Shown here: piece after piece, positions 1-5,686 of the stretch | Layout of the letters: every line of letters starts with the position of its first letter | Numbering within the stretch: position 1 is the first letter of the stretch | Assembly (NCBI GenBank): GCA_050011095.1 | Contig: JBEKJU010000196.1 | Span: 1 to 6,893, forward strand | From: JBEKJU01 sp050011095 | GTDB taxonomy: Bacteria > Desulfobacterota > Syntrophorhabdia > Syntrophorhabdales > WCHB1-27 | Length of the DNA stretch: 6,893 bases | Direction of reading: 5' to 3' | Notes under the pieces: model-generated | Seen by the model: only the letters and a program-made list of their open reading frames with translations | Told to the model about the DNA's origin: nothing | Databases searched by the model: none | Translations under genes and position numbers: made by a program

Positions 1-134
1 GAAGGATTTTTGGCCGATCGGCGAGGCGCGGAAAGGCCAAATATACTGGATGTACATGACCTTTTCGCAACGAAGCGGGCGGACAAAAAGACGAGCCAGA
101 TGGCCCATTTATTTTCTGACAAGCCCTAAACAGG
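1..134. other. Left flank without an assignable gene
   Basis: No gene can be assigned here. Two plus-strand frames and one minus-strand frame are open at the left edge. Plus frame 1 ends at TAA 127-129 and plus frame 3 ends at TGA 57-59. Either could be the tail of a plus-strand gene that begins outside the window and converges on the minus-strand gene ending at 135, but neither fragment is recognisable. An imperfect long hairpin (TTTGGCC 9-15 with GGCCAAA 35-41, around the palindrome GCCGATCGGC 13-22) and a probable terminator at 85-106 are the only structured elements seen. Confidence 0.5.
85..106 (-). terminator. Probable intrinsic terminator after the STN-domain gene
   Basis: Read on the minus strand, a short stem (GGGCC 106-102 pairing with GGCTC 97-93 through one G-T wobble, loop ATCT) is followed by GT and then CTTTTT (complement of 90-84). 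It lies about 29 nt after the stop codon of the gene ending at 135. On the plus strand the same stem is followed by ATTTATTTT (107-115), so it could also stop transcription arriving from the left. The stem is only 5 bp, hence moderate confidence. Confidence 0.45.
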
Positions 135-917
135 TTAAAAATGAACGCCGGGCGATTCAGCGGCAGGCGGGGTCTCGGCCGGCTGTGCGGGTTGCGTGCC
201 TGTTTGCTGCTGCTGGCCCTCCTGTTTCTGCACATCCTGTTTCTCGCCCGTGCCCTGCGGCTGGCCCGTAAGCAGGTCCTTGGTGCTCACCCCGGTCGAT
301 TCAGCAGGCGGGGCCGCGGCCGGCTGTGCGGGTTGCGTGCCTGCTTGCTGCTGCTGGCCCTCCTGTTTCTGCACATCCTGTTTCTCGCCCGTGCCCTGCG
401 GCTCCGCCTGCCGCGGCGGACGGGGGCGCGGTCCACCGGGCGGCCTGACCTGGCCTGCCGGTTGCGGCGCGGCCGCCTCGGGCGGCACATTGCTACTGGC
501 TTCGGACTGGGAAGCGGTGACCGGACTGCCCACCGTGCCGGAAGGGTTGGCCCTGGCCCTCTCGATCTTGCCCACTACGGCGAGCACAGGCAGCCCGTCC
601 TTTCCCTGCCCGATCAGGACGTAATTGTAACCCCTCATCATCTTGGCGAGCGCCTGGGGAAGGGTGAGGTTCGAGAAATGAAGGGTGAGCGGTTCGCCCC
701 CCGGTACATTGCCGCCGTTTAGCTGGAAGAGCCTTCGCTCCGCCATCATGCGAAGGATGACGTCGAGCGGCTTGTTGTCGACGTTCATGTTGATCCTCCG
801 CTCCTTCGTCACCATAAGCGACGGTTGGCCCGCATGTGCGAGGACCGGCGAGATTGCCATGGCTATGGCAAGAACCGCAAGAAAAAGAAAGCTGCGACCT
901 TCCCGGTGATTCATCAT
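135..917 (-). CDS. Exported STN-domain (secretin/TonB N-terminal-like) protein with Gln/Pro-rich repeat tail
   Basis: This 260-aa protein starts at ATG 917-915, preceded by GGAAGGGG about 5 nt upstream. Residues about 7-29 form a signal peptide: a basic start, a hydrophobic core FLFLAVLAIAMAISPVLA, and a cleavage region near AHA-G. Residues about 41-103 resemble the STN domain found at the N-terminus of secretins and TonB-dependent receptors: a beta strand INMNV, the phrase NKPLDVILRMMAERR, then LTLHFSNLTLPQALAKMMRGYNYVL. After about residue 120 the chain becomes low-complexity, rich in Pro, Gln, Ala and Gly, and probably disordered. It contains two near-identical copies of a stretch of about 39 residues (172-210 and 219-258) with the core QGTGEKQDVQKQEGQQQQ. 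No secretin pore or TonB barrel follows, so this is a stand-alone STN protein. It may be a periplasmic accessory of a secretion, pilus or receptor system, but no partner is in the window. The function is inferred from fold resemblance only. Confidence 0.75.
   Translation of the reverse strand: MMNHREGRSFLFLAVLAIAMAISPVLAHAGQPSLMVTKERRINMNVDNKPLDVILRMMAERRLFQLNGGNVPGGEPLTLHFSNLTLPQALAKMMRGYNYVLIGQGKDGLPVLAVVGKIERARANPSGTVGSPVTASQSEASSNVPPEAAAPQPAGQVRPPGGPRPRPPRQAEPQGTGEKQDVQKQEGQQQQAGTQPAQPAAAPPAESTGVSTKDLLTGQPQGTGEKQDVQKQEGQQQQTGTQPAQPAETPPAAESPGVHF
153..403. repeat. Tandem duplication of about 141 bp inside the STN-domain gene
   Basis: Copy 1 spans 153-262 and copy 2 spans 297-403, with an offset of 141 bp (47 codons) in the conserved core. 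The 85-nt blocks 178-262 and 319-403 differ at a single base (T203 against C344, giving Thr against Ala). Farther out, copy 1 has one additional codon (CGG at 161-163). Because both the offset and the indel are multiples of three, the reading frame is kept. The near identity at DNA level, including silent positions, suggests a recent duplication or gene conversion. Confidence 0.9.
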
Positions 918-1228
918 AATTCCCCTTCCGTCACGAGGCCGTGGGATACCTGGCGCACCCTACTCCGCGACACGTGCTGCGCCGCCCTCGCCTCGTTTTT
1001 CAGCCGGCCTTTCCGCGGCGCCCCTGGTTCGACCGGGCCAAAGCCTTCAGCCCTTTGCCGAATATCAGGCGATCAGCCGGTCGTGCGCTTAAAGCGCGCC
1101 CTCCCATGAGGGAGGTCCGGCATGGAAGACATAAGTTTTAGTAAATTATTTCTAGCGCTGTCAAGTTTTTCTGTGTCGACTTGAAGGGAGGGATGGGGTG
1201 TGCGCCTCTTTTTGCCCCGAAAGTGCTA
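918..1228 (-). other. Intergenic region: long structured leader of the STN-domain gene
   Basis: No gene is visible in these 311 bases. They hold a minus-strand sigma70-like promoter (1135-1164), giving a leader of about 210 nt. Within the leader are a near-palindrome GCGCTT-A-AAGCGC (1085-1097) and a perfect hairpin CCTCCC-ATGA-GGGAGG (1100-1115), only 2 bp apart. Neither hairpin is followed by a T-run on the minus strand, so they do not look like terminators. They could be operator or mRNA structures. The stretch 1165-1228, just after the phosphoesterase stop codon, shows no convincing terminator. Confidence 0.5.
1135..1164 (-). promoter_or_regulatory. Sigma70-like promoter for the STN-domain gene
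   Basis: On the minus strand a perfect -35 box TTGACA (1164-1159) is followed after 18 bp by TAAAAC (1140-1135, four of six matches to TATAAT). The surrounding AT-rich stretch 1129-1156 stands out from the GC-rich neighbourhood. Transcription would start near 1128. The STN-domain gene can therefore be transcribed independently of the upstream phosphoesterase. Confidence 0.55.
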
Positions 1229-2917
1229 TTATTTTTTTTGGAAATGCCCGAGCGCCACGTTCTCCACAACCGCAAAATCACCCGCGTGATTCATGACCGC
1301 CCAGGCCGTATGCGTGTCAGGGTCAAACCCGTAGGCACCCAAACCGCAAGACGGGGTCCACGGACCGGATACGAACCTTTTCGTCCCGCCCGCGTTTTTG
1401 TCCACGGCGTTGATCCATCTTGCGCCGGCGTCCCTAGTGGCGAGGCGGATTGCCACACCGTGCCTCCCGTGCGCCCCGTGCGCGGCCTTCCCCCTGTACG
1501 TCATGGAGAGGGTGAAGACGTCCGTCTTTTCATTTTCGACGACGCCCGCCATACCCCATAGTGTCACAATGTGGCTCATGGTGCCCGACGTCCCCGGAAC
1601 CCAGCCGGTCGTGACCGCTTTCGTCAGGGGGCGGCCGCTCCCGTCTTTCGCCGTGTCCTTGTTCAGGCCGCTCAGTATCCGCGCCGTCGTGCCGGAAAAG
1701 CTGTCCTGAACGCCCGTGTAAGATTCGCCCTGCGCTACGAGGAACTCCTTGCCGTTCAGACTGTAGCCGAAGGTTTCCCGCCTCGTGAACCGAAGGGGCG
1801 GCGTCATGGAAATCGTGCGCGCTTCGGTTTCGGCCGTGGTCTTCACGGGCGCGGAATAGTAATCGACCGTCACCTTCGGGCCGTTGACGGTGACGATGTA
1901 ATAGCCGATGCTATCGAGTTCCTGTGAAAAGGGTATCTGGCGCGTGTGGCCGAAGGCCGGCGCATCATACCGGTCATCGTTCGACGGCCTTGCAGGGATA
2001 TAGAACTTCGAGCTTGCCGAGGCGCTGACGATCTGGGTCACGGACGCAGCCCTGCCGTCCGTCGTTGTCACCCTGGACCGGTCGTGCATGTGATCGTGGC
2101 CGCATATGTAGTACCGCACGCCGTGTGCGGCAAGGGCCAGGATGAAGGCATCCTGGTCTGCCGGGTGGGAGGCGGGGGTGCCGCCAAAGAGCGTGTCCCC
2201 GTGGCTCTCGGTGAGAAGGCCCTTGTGGCCGAAAACGAAGGCGTGATGGTCCGTTGCTTTGCGTTGCAGCACCTCATTGATCCAGCCCTGCTGTCCGCCG
2301 ACGGTGTTCGGCGATTTGTCGGGAGGGATGAACTGATCGAGCATCACGAACGTCGCGTTTCGATAGCTGAAGGCATAGCTTAAGCCCCGGAGGCTGGATG
2401 AGGGGCTCGAAAAACCGGAACCCATCGCAAAGGGAGGTCCCCCCTTCGCGACCGGGTGGGTCTGTCCGTCGTCGGACGTCCTGACGAAGGCATCAATTGG
2501 GGTGCTGTTCATGAGGCCGTCTTGTGTCTGCGGAAAAATCCGCCGAAACTCGGAGGCGGCGGCCGCCGAGTCTTCGTGATTTCCCCGGAACGGAAAAAAA
2601 CCTATGTGCGCGTTGTACAGGGCCTGCGCATAGGTGGCGCGGGTGTCGAGCGCAAGTTTGCCTATTGCCTGGTCGGTGCTCTTGTCCGCGAGATCGCCGA
2701 CGGCAATGACAAACTTGACCTTCTTGTCGATAAACTGCCTGTTGATCCGGTTTATAATGTCCACGGCGCAGGAGTACGGATTCCTGCCGTCATCCGCGCC
2801 GGTCCACTGGGTATCGCCGATGATGCCGAATTTCCACTCTTCCGCCCGGACCGTAGCGGCAAGGACACACACGACGACGAGGGCGGTGATTACCGCGATG
2901 CGTGACAATTTTCTCAT
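1229..2917 (-). CDS. Exported calcineurin-like metallophosphoesterase with uncharacterised C-terminal region
   Basis: This 562-aa protein probably hydrolyses a phosphoester outside the cytoplasm; the substrate is unknown. The start at ATG 2917-2915 is chosen because it begins a signal peptide (MRKLSR, then IAVITALVVVCVLAA, then VRA-EE) and has GGAGG 10 nt upstream. An in-frame ATG 43 codons earlier would bury the signal peptide. The five metallophosphoesterase motifs are present in order: GDTQ (34-37), GDLAD (74-78), GNHED (112-116), FGHKG (229-233) and CGHDHMH (272-278). Likely dinuclear metal ligands are D35, D75, N113, H231, H274 and H276. The first motif has Gln where the family consensus D-x-H has His. 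Residues about 340-562 follow the catalytic domain, look beta-rich and include a His/Gly cluster (HGAHGRHG); I do not recognise this part. The gene lies 235 bp downstream of the HhH gene and may share its transcript, as no good promoter of its own was seen. Confidence 0.85.
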   Translation of the reverse strand: MRKLSRIAVITALVVVCVLAATVRAEEWKFGIIGDTQWTGADDGRNPYSCAVDIINRINRQFIDKKVKFVIAVGDLADKSTDQAIGKLALDTRATYAQALYNAHIGFFPFRGNHEDSAAAASEFRRIFPQTQDGLMNSTPIDAFVRTSDDGQTHPVAKGGPPFAMGSGFSSPSSSLRGLSYAFSYRNATFVMLDQFIPPDKSPNTVGGQQGWINEVLQRKATDHHAFVFGHKGLLTESHGDTLFGGTPASHPADQDAFILALAAHGVRYYICGHDHMHDRSRVTTTDGRAASVTQIVSASASSKFYIPARPSNDDRYDAPAFGHTRQIPFSQELDSIGYYIVTVNGPKVTVDYYSAPVKTTAETEARTISMTPPLRFTRRETFGYSLNGKEFLVAQGESYTGVQDSFSGTTARILSGLNKDTAKDGSGRPLTKAVTTGWVPGTSGTMSHIVTLWGMAGVVENEKTDVFTLSMTYRGKAAHGAHGRHGVAIRLATRDAGARWINAVDKNAGGTKRFVSGPWTPSCGLGAYGFDPDTHTAWAVMNHAGDFAVVENVALGHFQKK

Positions 2918-2994
2918 TGCCTGTCTTCCTCCTTGAAGGTCGCCGTTCGGACCGTTCTTCAGATCGTCCCCGGCGGCGGCATCAACTTGCGGAT

Positions 2995-3016
2995 TCCCTG
3001 CAGCTTGCTGCAGGGA
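2995..3016 (+). repeat. Hairpin with CTTG loop, copy 1; terminator-like on the plus strand
   Basis: Arms TCCCTGCAG (2995-3003) and CTGCAGGGA (3008-3016) pair perfectly over 9 bp around the loop CTTG. In RNA, a CUUG loop closed by G-C is a known extra-stable tetraloop, and this occurs only if the plus strand is transcribed. Flanking GAT (2992-2994) can pair with ATC (3019-3021) after a short bulge, and TTTTT follows at 3022-3026. It therefore resembles an intrinsic terminator facing plus, although no plus-strand gene is visible upstream. It has a diverged sister copy at 3132-3153. Confidence 0.8.
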
Positions 3017-3066
3017 GAATCTTTTTCCGCTTCGCTCCGCCGGCAATTATTGGGGCTCAGCACCCC

Positions 3067-3089
3067 CTCCGTGAGCAAAGCTCACGGAG
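3067..3089. repeat. Perfect inverted repeat, 10-bp stem and AAA loop
   Basis: CTCCGTGAGC (3067-3076) and GCTCACGGAG (3080-3089) are exact reverse complements separated by AAA. It directly abuts a smaller hairpin at 3052-3066. No T-run follows on either strand, so it is not an ordinary intrinsic terminator. Its position midway between the two CTTG-loop hairpins suggests it belongs to the same structured element. Confidence 0.85.
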
Positions 3090-3131
3090 CCTACTGCTGC
3101 TCAAAGACTCGCTCCGCTCGTTGTCTTGGAT

Positions 3132-3153
3132 ACCCTGTTGCTTGCAGCAGGGT
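3132..3153 (+). repeat. Hairpin with CTTG loop, copy 2, touching the HhH gene stop codon
   Basis: Arms ACCCTGTTG (3132-3140) and CAGCAGGGT (3145-3153) form a 9-bp stem around CTTG. One pair is T-G, which is stable only in plus-sense RNA; on the minus strand it becomes an A-C mismatch. Aligned to copy 1 at an offset of 137 bp, two stem pairs are swapped (T-A to A-T at the base, A-T to T-A near the loop) and one is C-G to T-G, so pairing is preserved. Base 3153 is also the last base of the stop codon of the minus-strand HhH gene. Confidence 0.75.
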
Positions 3154-3749
3154 CATTCCCTCGCGGTCTTCCTCAATCGCACGAGCCCTGCCTCAATCCG
3201 CGTAAAGATCAGGCCTTTCCGCTGAAAGGCCTGCAAATCTATCCCGTATTTTTGGGCGAGCTTCACGACTACAGGCAGGGGCTCGGGATCGGCCTTCTTC
3301 CAGCAAGGGCGAAGCTCGCGGAGAAAAATATTCACCGTGACAGGGCCCACTCCGTAGAAGAGGAGAAGCCGTCTTTCGAGGTCCCGCTCGTTTTCGGCCT
3401 CGTCGTGGAGCCTCGTGAGGCTCCCTGCATAGTCCGAGAGCAGCATCTCGCAGTTCCTCAGAACCTCGCGCGACGTCTTCTCGTCATACCGGACATAGCC
3501 CCCCTCCCTCATTATGGGATTGACGAGGAAATCCCAGCCCGCCTCGAGAATCGCCGGGGGCGTCACGCGGTCGTATTTTTCAAAGGTCTTATAGGTTCTT
3601 TTCGCCACCGTCTCCGAAATCCTCGCGCCGAAGATCGCGCTCGCGAGGAACCATTTGAAAAGCTCTCCATCGGCCGCTGTTTTGAGGCTGATGCCCAGTT
3701 CCTCGGAATAGAGGGGGCTTCTCTTCAACTCATCGAGCATCTTGTCCAT
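3153..3749 (-). CDS. HhH-GPD superfamily (endonuclease III-like) protein, divergent
   Basis: This 198-aa protein starts at ATG 3749-3747 with AGGAGG 5 nt upstream. It is probably a DNA-binding, base-excision-type protein acting on the chromosome. Residues about 28-56 (ELFKWFLASAIFGARISETV and on) match the helical start of the HhH-GPD fold, where endonuclease III has its LLVATILS-like helix. Residues 131-146 (FYGVGPVTVNIFLREL) form the helix-hairpin-helix, aligned with LPGVGRKTANVVL in endonuclease III. The catalytic lysine of bifunctional glycosylases is replaced by Val137. D154, in ADPEP, sits about where the conserved Asp is expected (17 instead of 18 residues on). No C-terminal 4Fe-4S cysteine cluster is present; the only cysteines are C100 and C149. 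It could be a monofunctional glycosylase or a non-enzymatic relative. It is the first gene of the minus-strand group, with its own promoter in the divergent region. Confidence 0.65.
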   Translation of the reverse strand: MDKMLDELKRSPLYSEELGISLKTAADGELFKWFLASAIFGARISETVAKRTYKTFEKYDRVTPPAILEAGWDFLVNPIMREGGYVRYDEKTSREVLRNCEMLLSDYAGSLTRLHDEAENERDLERRLLLFYGVGPVTVNIFLRELRPCWKKADPEPLPVVVKLAQKYGIDLQAFQRKGLIFTRIEAGLVRLRKTARE

Positions 3750-3803
3750 ACGCGCCTCCTTTGAAGGAAACCGTCCTTTGCGCCCCTTGTCTCACTTTTA
3801 TCT

Positions 3804-3812
3804 ATTATAGCA
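3804..3812 (-). promoter_or_regulatory. Extended -10 promoter for the HhH-GPD gene
   Basis: The minus strand reads TGCTATAAT (3812-3804), an exact match to the extended -10 consensus TGnTATAAT, followed by an AT-rich stretch. No good -35 is present 16-18 bp upstream, as is common for extended -10 promoters. Transcription would start near 3797, leaving a leader of about 48 nt that contains the AGGAGG ribosome binding site (3760-3755). Confidence 0.65.
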
Positions 3813-3898
3813 AAACAGGCCCGCCCCAACACCAGCGAACTTCGATCCGCAACGGCCGCGCCTTCCTTCTTCCACACGTACCCCCGTCCGCACCCGCC

Positions 3899-3927
3899 TT
3901 GACAATCCCCCATGCCCCGAATAGATT
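3899..3927 (+). promoter_or_regulatory. Sigma70-like promoter for korAB
   Basis: A perfect -35 TTGACA (3899-3904) is separated by exactly 17 bp from TAGATT (3922-3927, four of six matches to TATAAT). The predicted start near 3934 gives a leader of about 34 nt that ends in the ribosome binding site AGGAGG (3955-3960). Its position rules out coding function for the in-frame extension upstream of korA. Confidence 0.7.
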
Positions 3928-3954
3928 TGATAAGGATGGGCGCGGAAAGCGGCC

Positions 3955-3970
3955 AGGAGGAGGTACGCTG
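3955..3970 (+). promoter_or_regulatory. Ribosome binding site deciding a CTG start for korA
   Basis: AGGAGGAGG occupies 3955-3963, and the codon CTG begins at 3968. From AGGAGG (3955-3960) the spacing is 7 nt, which is ideal. The next codons read DYTIKIGGEAGQG, exactly the N-terminus expected of the family after Met. ACG at 3965 is the only other near-start codon in this position and is less likely. Confidence 0.7.
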
Positions 3971-5686
3971 GACTACACGATCAAGATAGGCGGCGAGGCG
4001 GGCCAGGGCATACAGACCATCGGCGAGAGCCTCGGGAGGGTCTTCGCGCGGTCGGGTTATCACGTCTTCATCCATCAGGATTATGAGTCCCGCATCAGGG
4101 GAGGTCACAACCTCTTCCAGATACGGGTCTCGGATAGGCCCGTCACCTGTTCGCGCGATGAGGTCGATATCTGCATCGCCCTCGACAGGCCGAGCATCGG
4201 GGAGAACGAAAAGAGACTCACCCGGCAGGGCGTGATCGTCTACGATCCCGCGATCCTGAAGGAGAAACATGAGGGCCCCCCGTTTCTCGAAGTCCCCTTC
4301 ATCGAGCTTGCGACAAGGGACGGGGGGAGCGGGATCATGGCAAACACGGTTGCGACCGGGTGTGTCCTGGGCATCCTCCGCATGAAGCTCGACATATTCC
4401 TCGACGTCATCGGCGAGATCATGGGGAAAAAGGGACCGAAGACCGTCGAGGAGAACCGGCGGGCCGCCCGGAGGGGCTCCGCCTTCGCCCTGGAGCACTG
4501 CGAAAGATGCGCCTTCGAGGCACCCCCGCTCGGTCCCCCCCTCATGTTGATCGGCGGAAACGCGGCGCTCGGTCTCGGGGCGATCCTCTCGGGGTGCACC
4601 TTTTACGCGGGATATCCCATGACGCCCTCAACGGGCATCCTCGTCTTCATGGGGGACCGATCAGAGGAATGCGGTGTCGTGGTGGAGCAGACGGAAGATG
4701 AGATAGCCGCGGTGAATATGGCCATCGGGGCCTCCTTTGCGGGGGCCCGGTCGATGACGGCGACGGCGGGCGGGGGCTTCGCCCTGATGGTCGAGGGCGT
4801 TTCTCTGGCCGCCATGACGGAAACACCCCTGGTGATCGCCGTGGGGCAGCGACCCGCCCCTGCTACCGGGCTTCCCACAAGGACCGAGCAGGCAGACCTC
4901 CTCTTCGTCGTCCACGCGGGCCACGGGGAATTCCCTAGGGTCGTCTTTGCGCCGGGCTCACCCGAACAGGCGCTTTACCTCACCAACAAGGCCTTCGATC
5001 TGGCCGAGAAATATCAGATACCCGCCATCGTTCTCACCGATCAGTACCTCGCCGATTCACAGTGGACGCATGAAGGGTTCGATCTCTCAAAAATTGTGTA
5101 CAGGGACTACCGTTTGTCGGGCAAGGCCCTTGACGAGGCGACGGATTACAGGAGGTACGCCTTCACGGAGTCCGGCGTCTCTCCTTTGGCCGTGCCCGGT
5201 CGCTCGAAACATCTCGTCGTCGAGGACAGTGACGAGCATGACGAGGAAGGACATCTGACGGAAGATGCCGGGATCAGGACGAGGATGGTGCAGAAGAGAC
5301 TGCTCCGCAAACTCCCGTCCATCCGGGCGGAGATAGCGCCTCCGGCCCTGTACGGCGACAGCCGGCCGGAGACCGTCATAGTCGGCTGGGGAAGCACGTA
5401 CGGCATCCTGAAGGAGGCGGTCGACCGTCTCTCGGGCCGTGGAAAAACAGCCCTTCTCCACTTCAGCGAACTTTACCCCTTTCCCCGGACCGACAGGTTC
5501 GATTACCTGGGCCTTCTTAAGTCGGCCAAGAGGACGATCTGCGTCGAACAGAACGCGACTTCCCAGTTCGCCAGACTGCTGAAGGCGGAGACAGGCTACT
5601 CCTTCGGGGCCACCGTCAATAGGTACGACGGGCGGCCGTACCTTTTGGAGACGATTCTGGGAGAACTCGATGGCCGACTTGCATGA
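3968..5686 (+). CDS. korA: 2-oxoacid:ferredoxin oxidoreductase, fused gamma-alpha subunit
   Basis: With KorB this 572-aa subunit oxidises a 2-oxoacid (2-oxoglutarate in KorAB proper) with CoA to acyl-CoA and CO2, reducing ferredoxin; the cycle can also run in reverse. The start is assigned to CTG 3968-3970, read as Met, giving MDYTIKIGGEAGQG, the usual beginning of the family. AGGAGG lies 7 nt upstream, and no ATG, GTG or TTG in frame lies between the promoter and this codon. The gamma domain covers residues about 1-180, with GGEAGQGIQTIG at 8-19. The alpha domain follows: GNAALGLGAILSGC (197-210), YPMTPST (216-222, where YPITP is typical), VVEQTEDEIAAVNMAIGAS (238-256), HDEEGHLTED (424-433) and GWGST (473-477). 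The length fits the two-subunit type of enzyme. No separate delta ferredoxin-like subunit is nearby. The exact substrate (2-oxoglutarate, pyruvate or a branched 2-oxoacid) cannot be fixed from sequence. Its end overlaps korB by 17 nt, implying coupled translation. Confidence 0.9.
   Translation: MDYTIKIGGEAGQGIQTIGESLGRVFARSGYHVFIHQDYESRIRGGHNLFQIRVSDRPVTCSRDEVDICIALDRPSIGENEKRLTRQGVIVYDPAILKEKHEGPPFLEVPFIELATRDGGSGIMANTVATGCVLGILRMKLDIFLDVIGEIMGKKGPKTVEENRRAARRGSAFALEHCERCAFEAPPLGPPLMLIGGNAALGLGAILSGCTFYAGYPMTPSTGILVFMGDRSEECGVVVEQTEDEIAAVNMAIGASFAGARSMTATAGGGFALMVEGVSLAAMTETPLVIAVGQRPAPATGLPTRTEQADLLFVVHAGHGEFPRVVFAPGSPEQALYLTNKAFDLAEKYQIPAIVLTDQYLADSQWTHEGFDLSKIVYRDYRLSGKALDEATDYRRYAFTESGVSPLAVPGRSKHLVVEDSDEHDEEGHLTEDAGIRTRMVQKRLLRKLPSIRAEIAPPALYGDSRPETVIVGWGSTYGILKEAVDRLSGRGKTALLHFSELYPFPRTDRFDYLGLLKSAKRTICVEQNATSQFARLLKAETGYSFGATVNRYDGRPYLLETILGELDGRLA

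Larger units (their letters stand above)
2918..3152. other. Intergenic region packed with hairpins
   Basis: This 235-bp stretch separates the HhH gene from the phosphoesterase gene and has no convincing coding sequence. It contains hairpins at 2995-3016, 3052-3066 (GGGG/CCCC, loop of 7), 3067-3089 and 3132-3153, plus CG-rich near-repeats such as CCGCTTCGCTCCGCC (3028-3042) and CTCGCTCCGCTCG (3108-3120). On the minus strand a weak -10-like AATAAT (3050-3045) has no acceptable -35. The last part holds the Shine-Dalgarno of the phosphoesterase gene (GGAGG on the minus strand, 2932-2928). Confidence 0.6.

Noticed and set aside
2..271. Plus-strand frame open from the left edge, with aromatic residues in its first 45 codons
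   Set aside because: It runs deep into the 3' end of the minus-strand STN-domain gene and is unrecognisable; a true gene end to the left is possible but cannot be shown from this window.
141..722. Plus-strand open frame encoding a leucine-rich, seemingly membrane-spanning protein
   Set aside because: It is the complement of the Gln-rich repeat region of the STN-domain gene (CAG/CAA on one strand gives CTG/TTG on the other); it has no ribosome binding site or recognisable homology.
2918..3046. Upstream start adding 43 residues to the metallophosphoesterase
   Set aside because: It would place a polar segment before a clear signal peptide, runs into the hairpin region, and the inner ATG has a good ribosome binding site.
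3045..3050. AATAAT on the minus strand as a -10 box for the phosphoesterase gene
   Set aside because: No -35 of acceptable quality lies 16-18 bp upstream; the hexamer may simply be the AT-rich gap between hairpins.
2991..3157. CRISPR array
   Set aside because: Only two diverged copies 137 bp apart, too far apart for CRISPR repeats, with further inverted repeats between them.
3761..3967. N-terminal extension of KorA by 69 residues from a TTG codon
   Set aside because: The extension has no family resemblance and no ribosome binding site on the plus strand. It also covers the korAB promoter and the divergent HhH promoter.
3725..4498. Minus-strand open frame of 257 codons opposite the korA 5' part
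   Set aside because: It overlaps the HhH gene start, the divergent promoters and the conserved gamma domain of korA, with no recognisable protein sequence.
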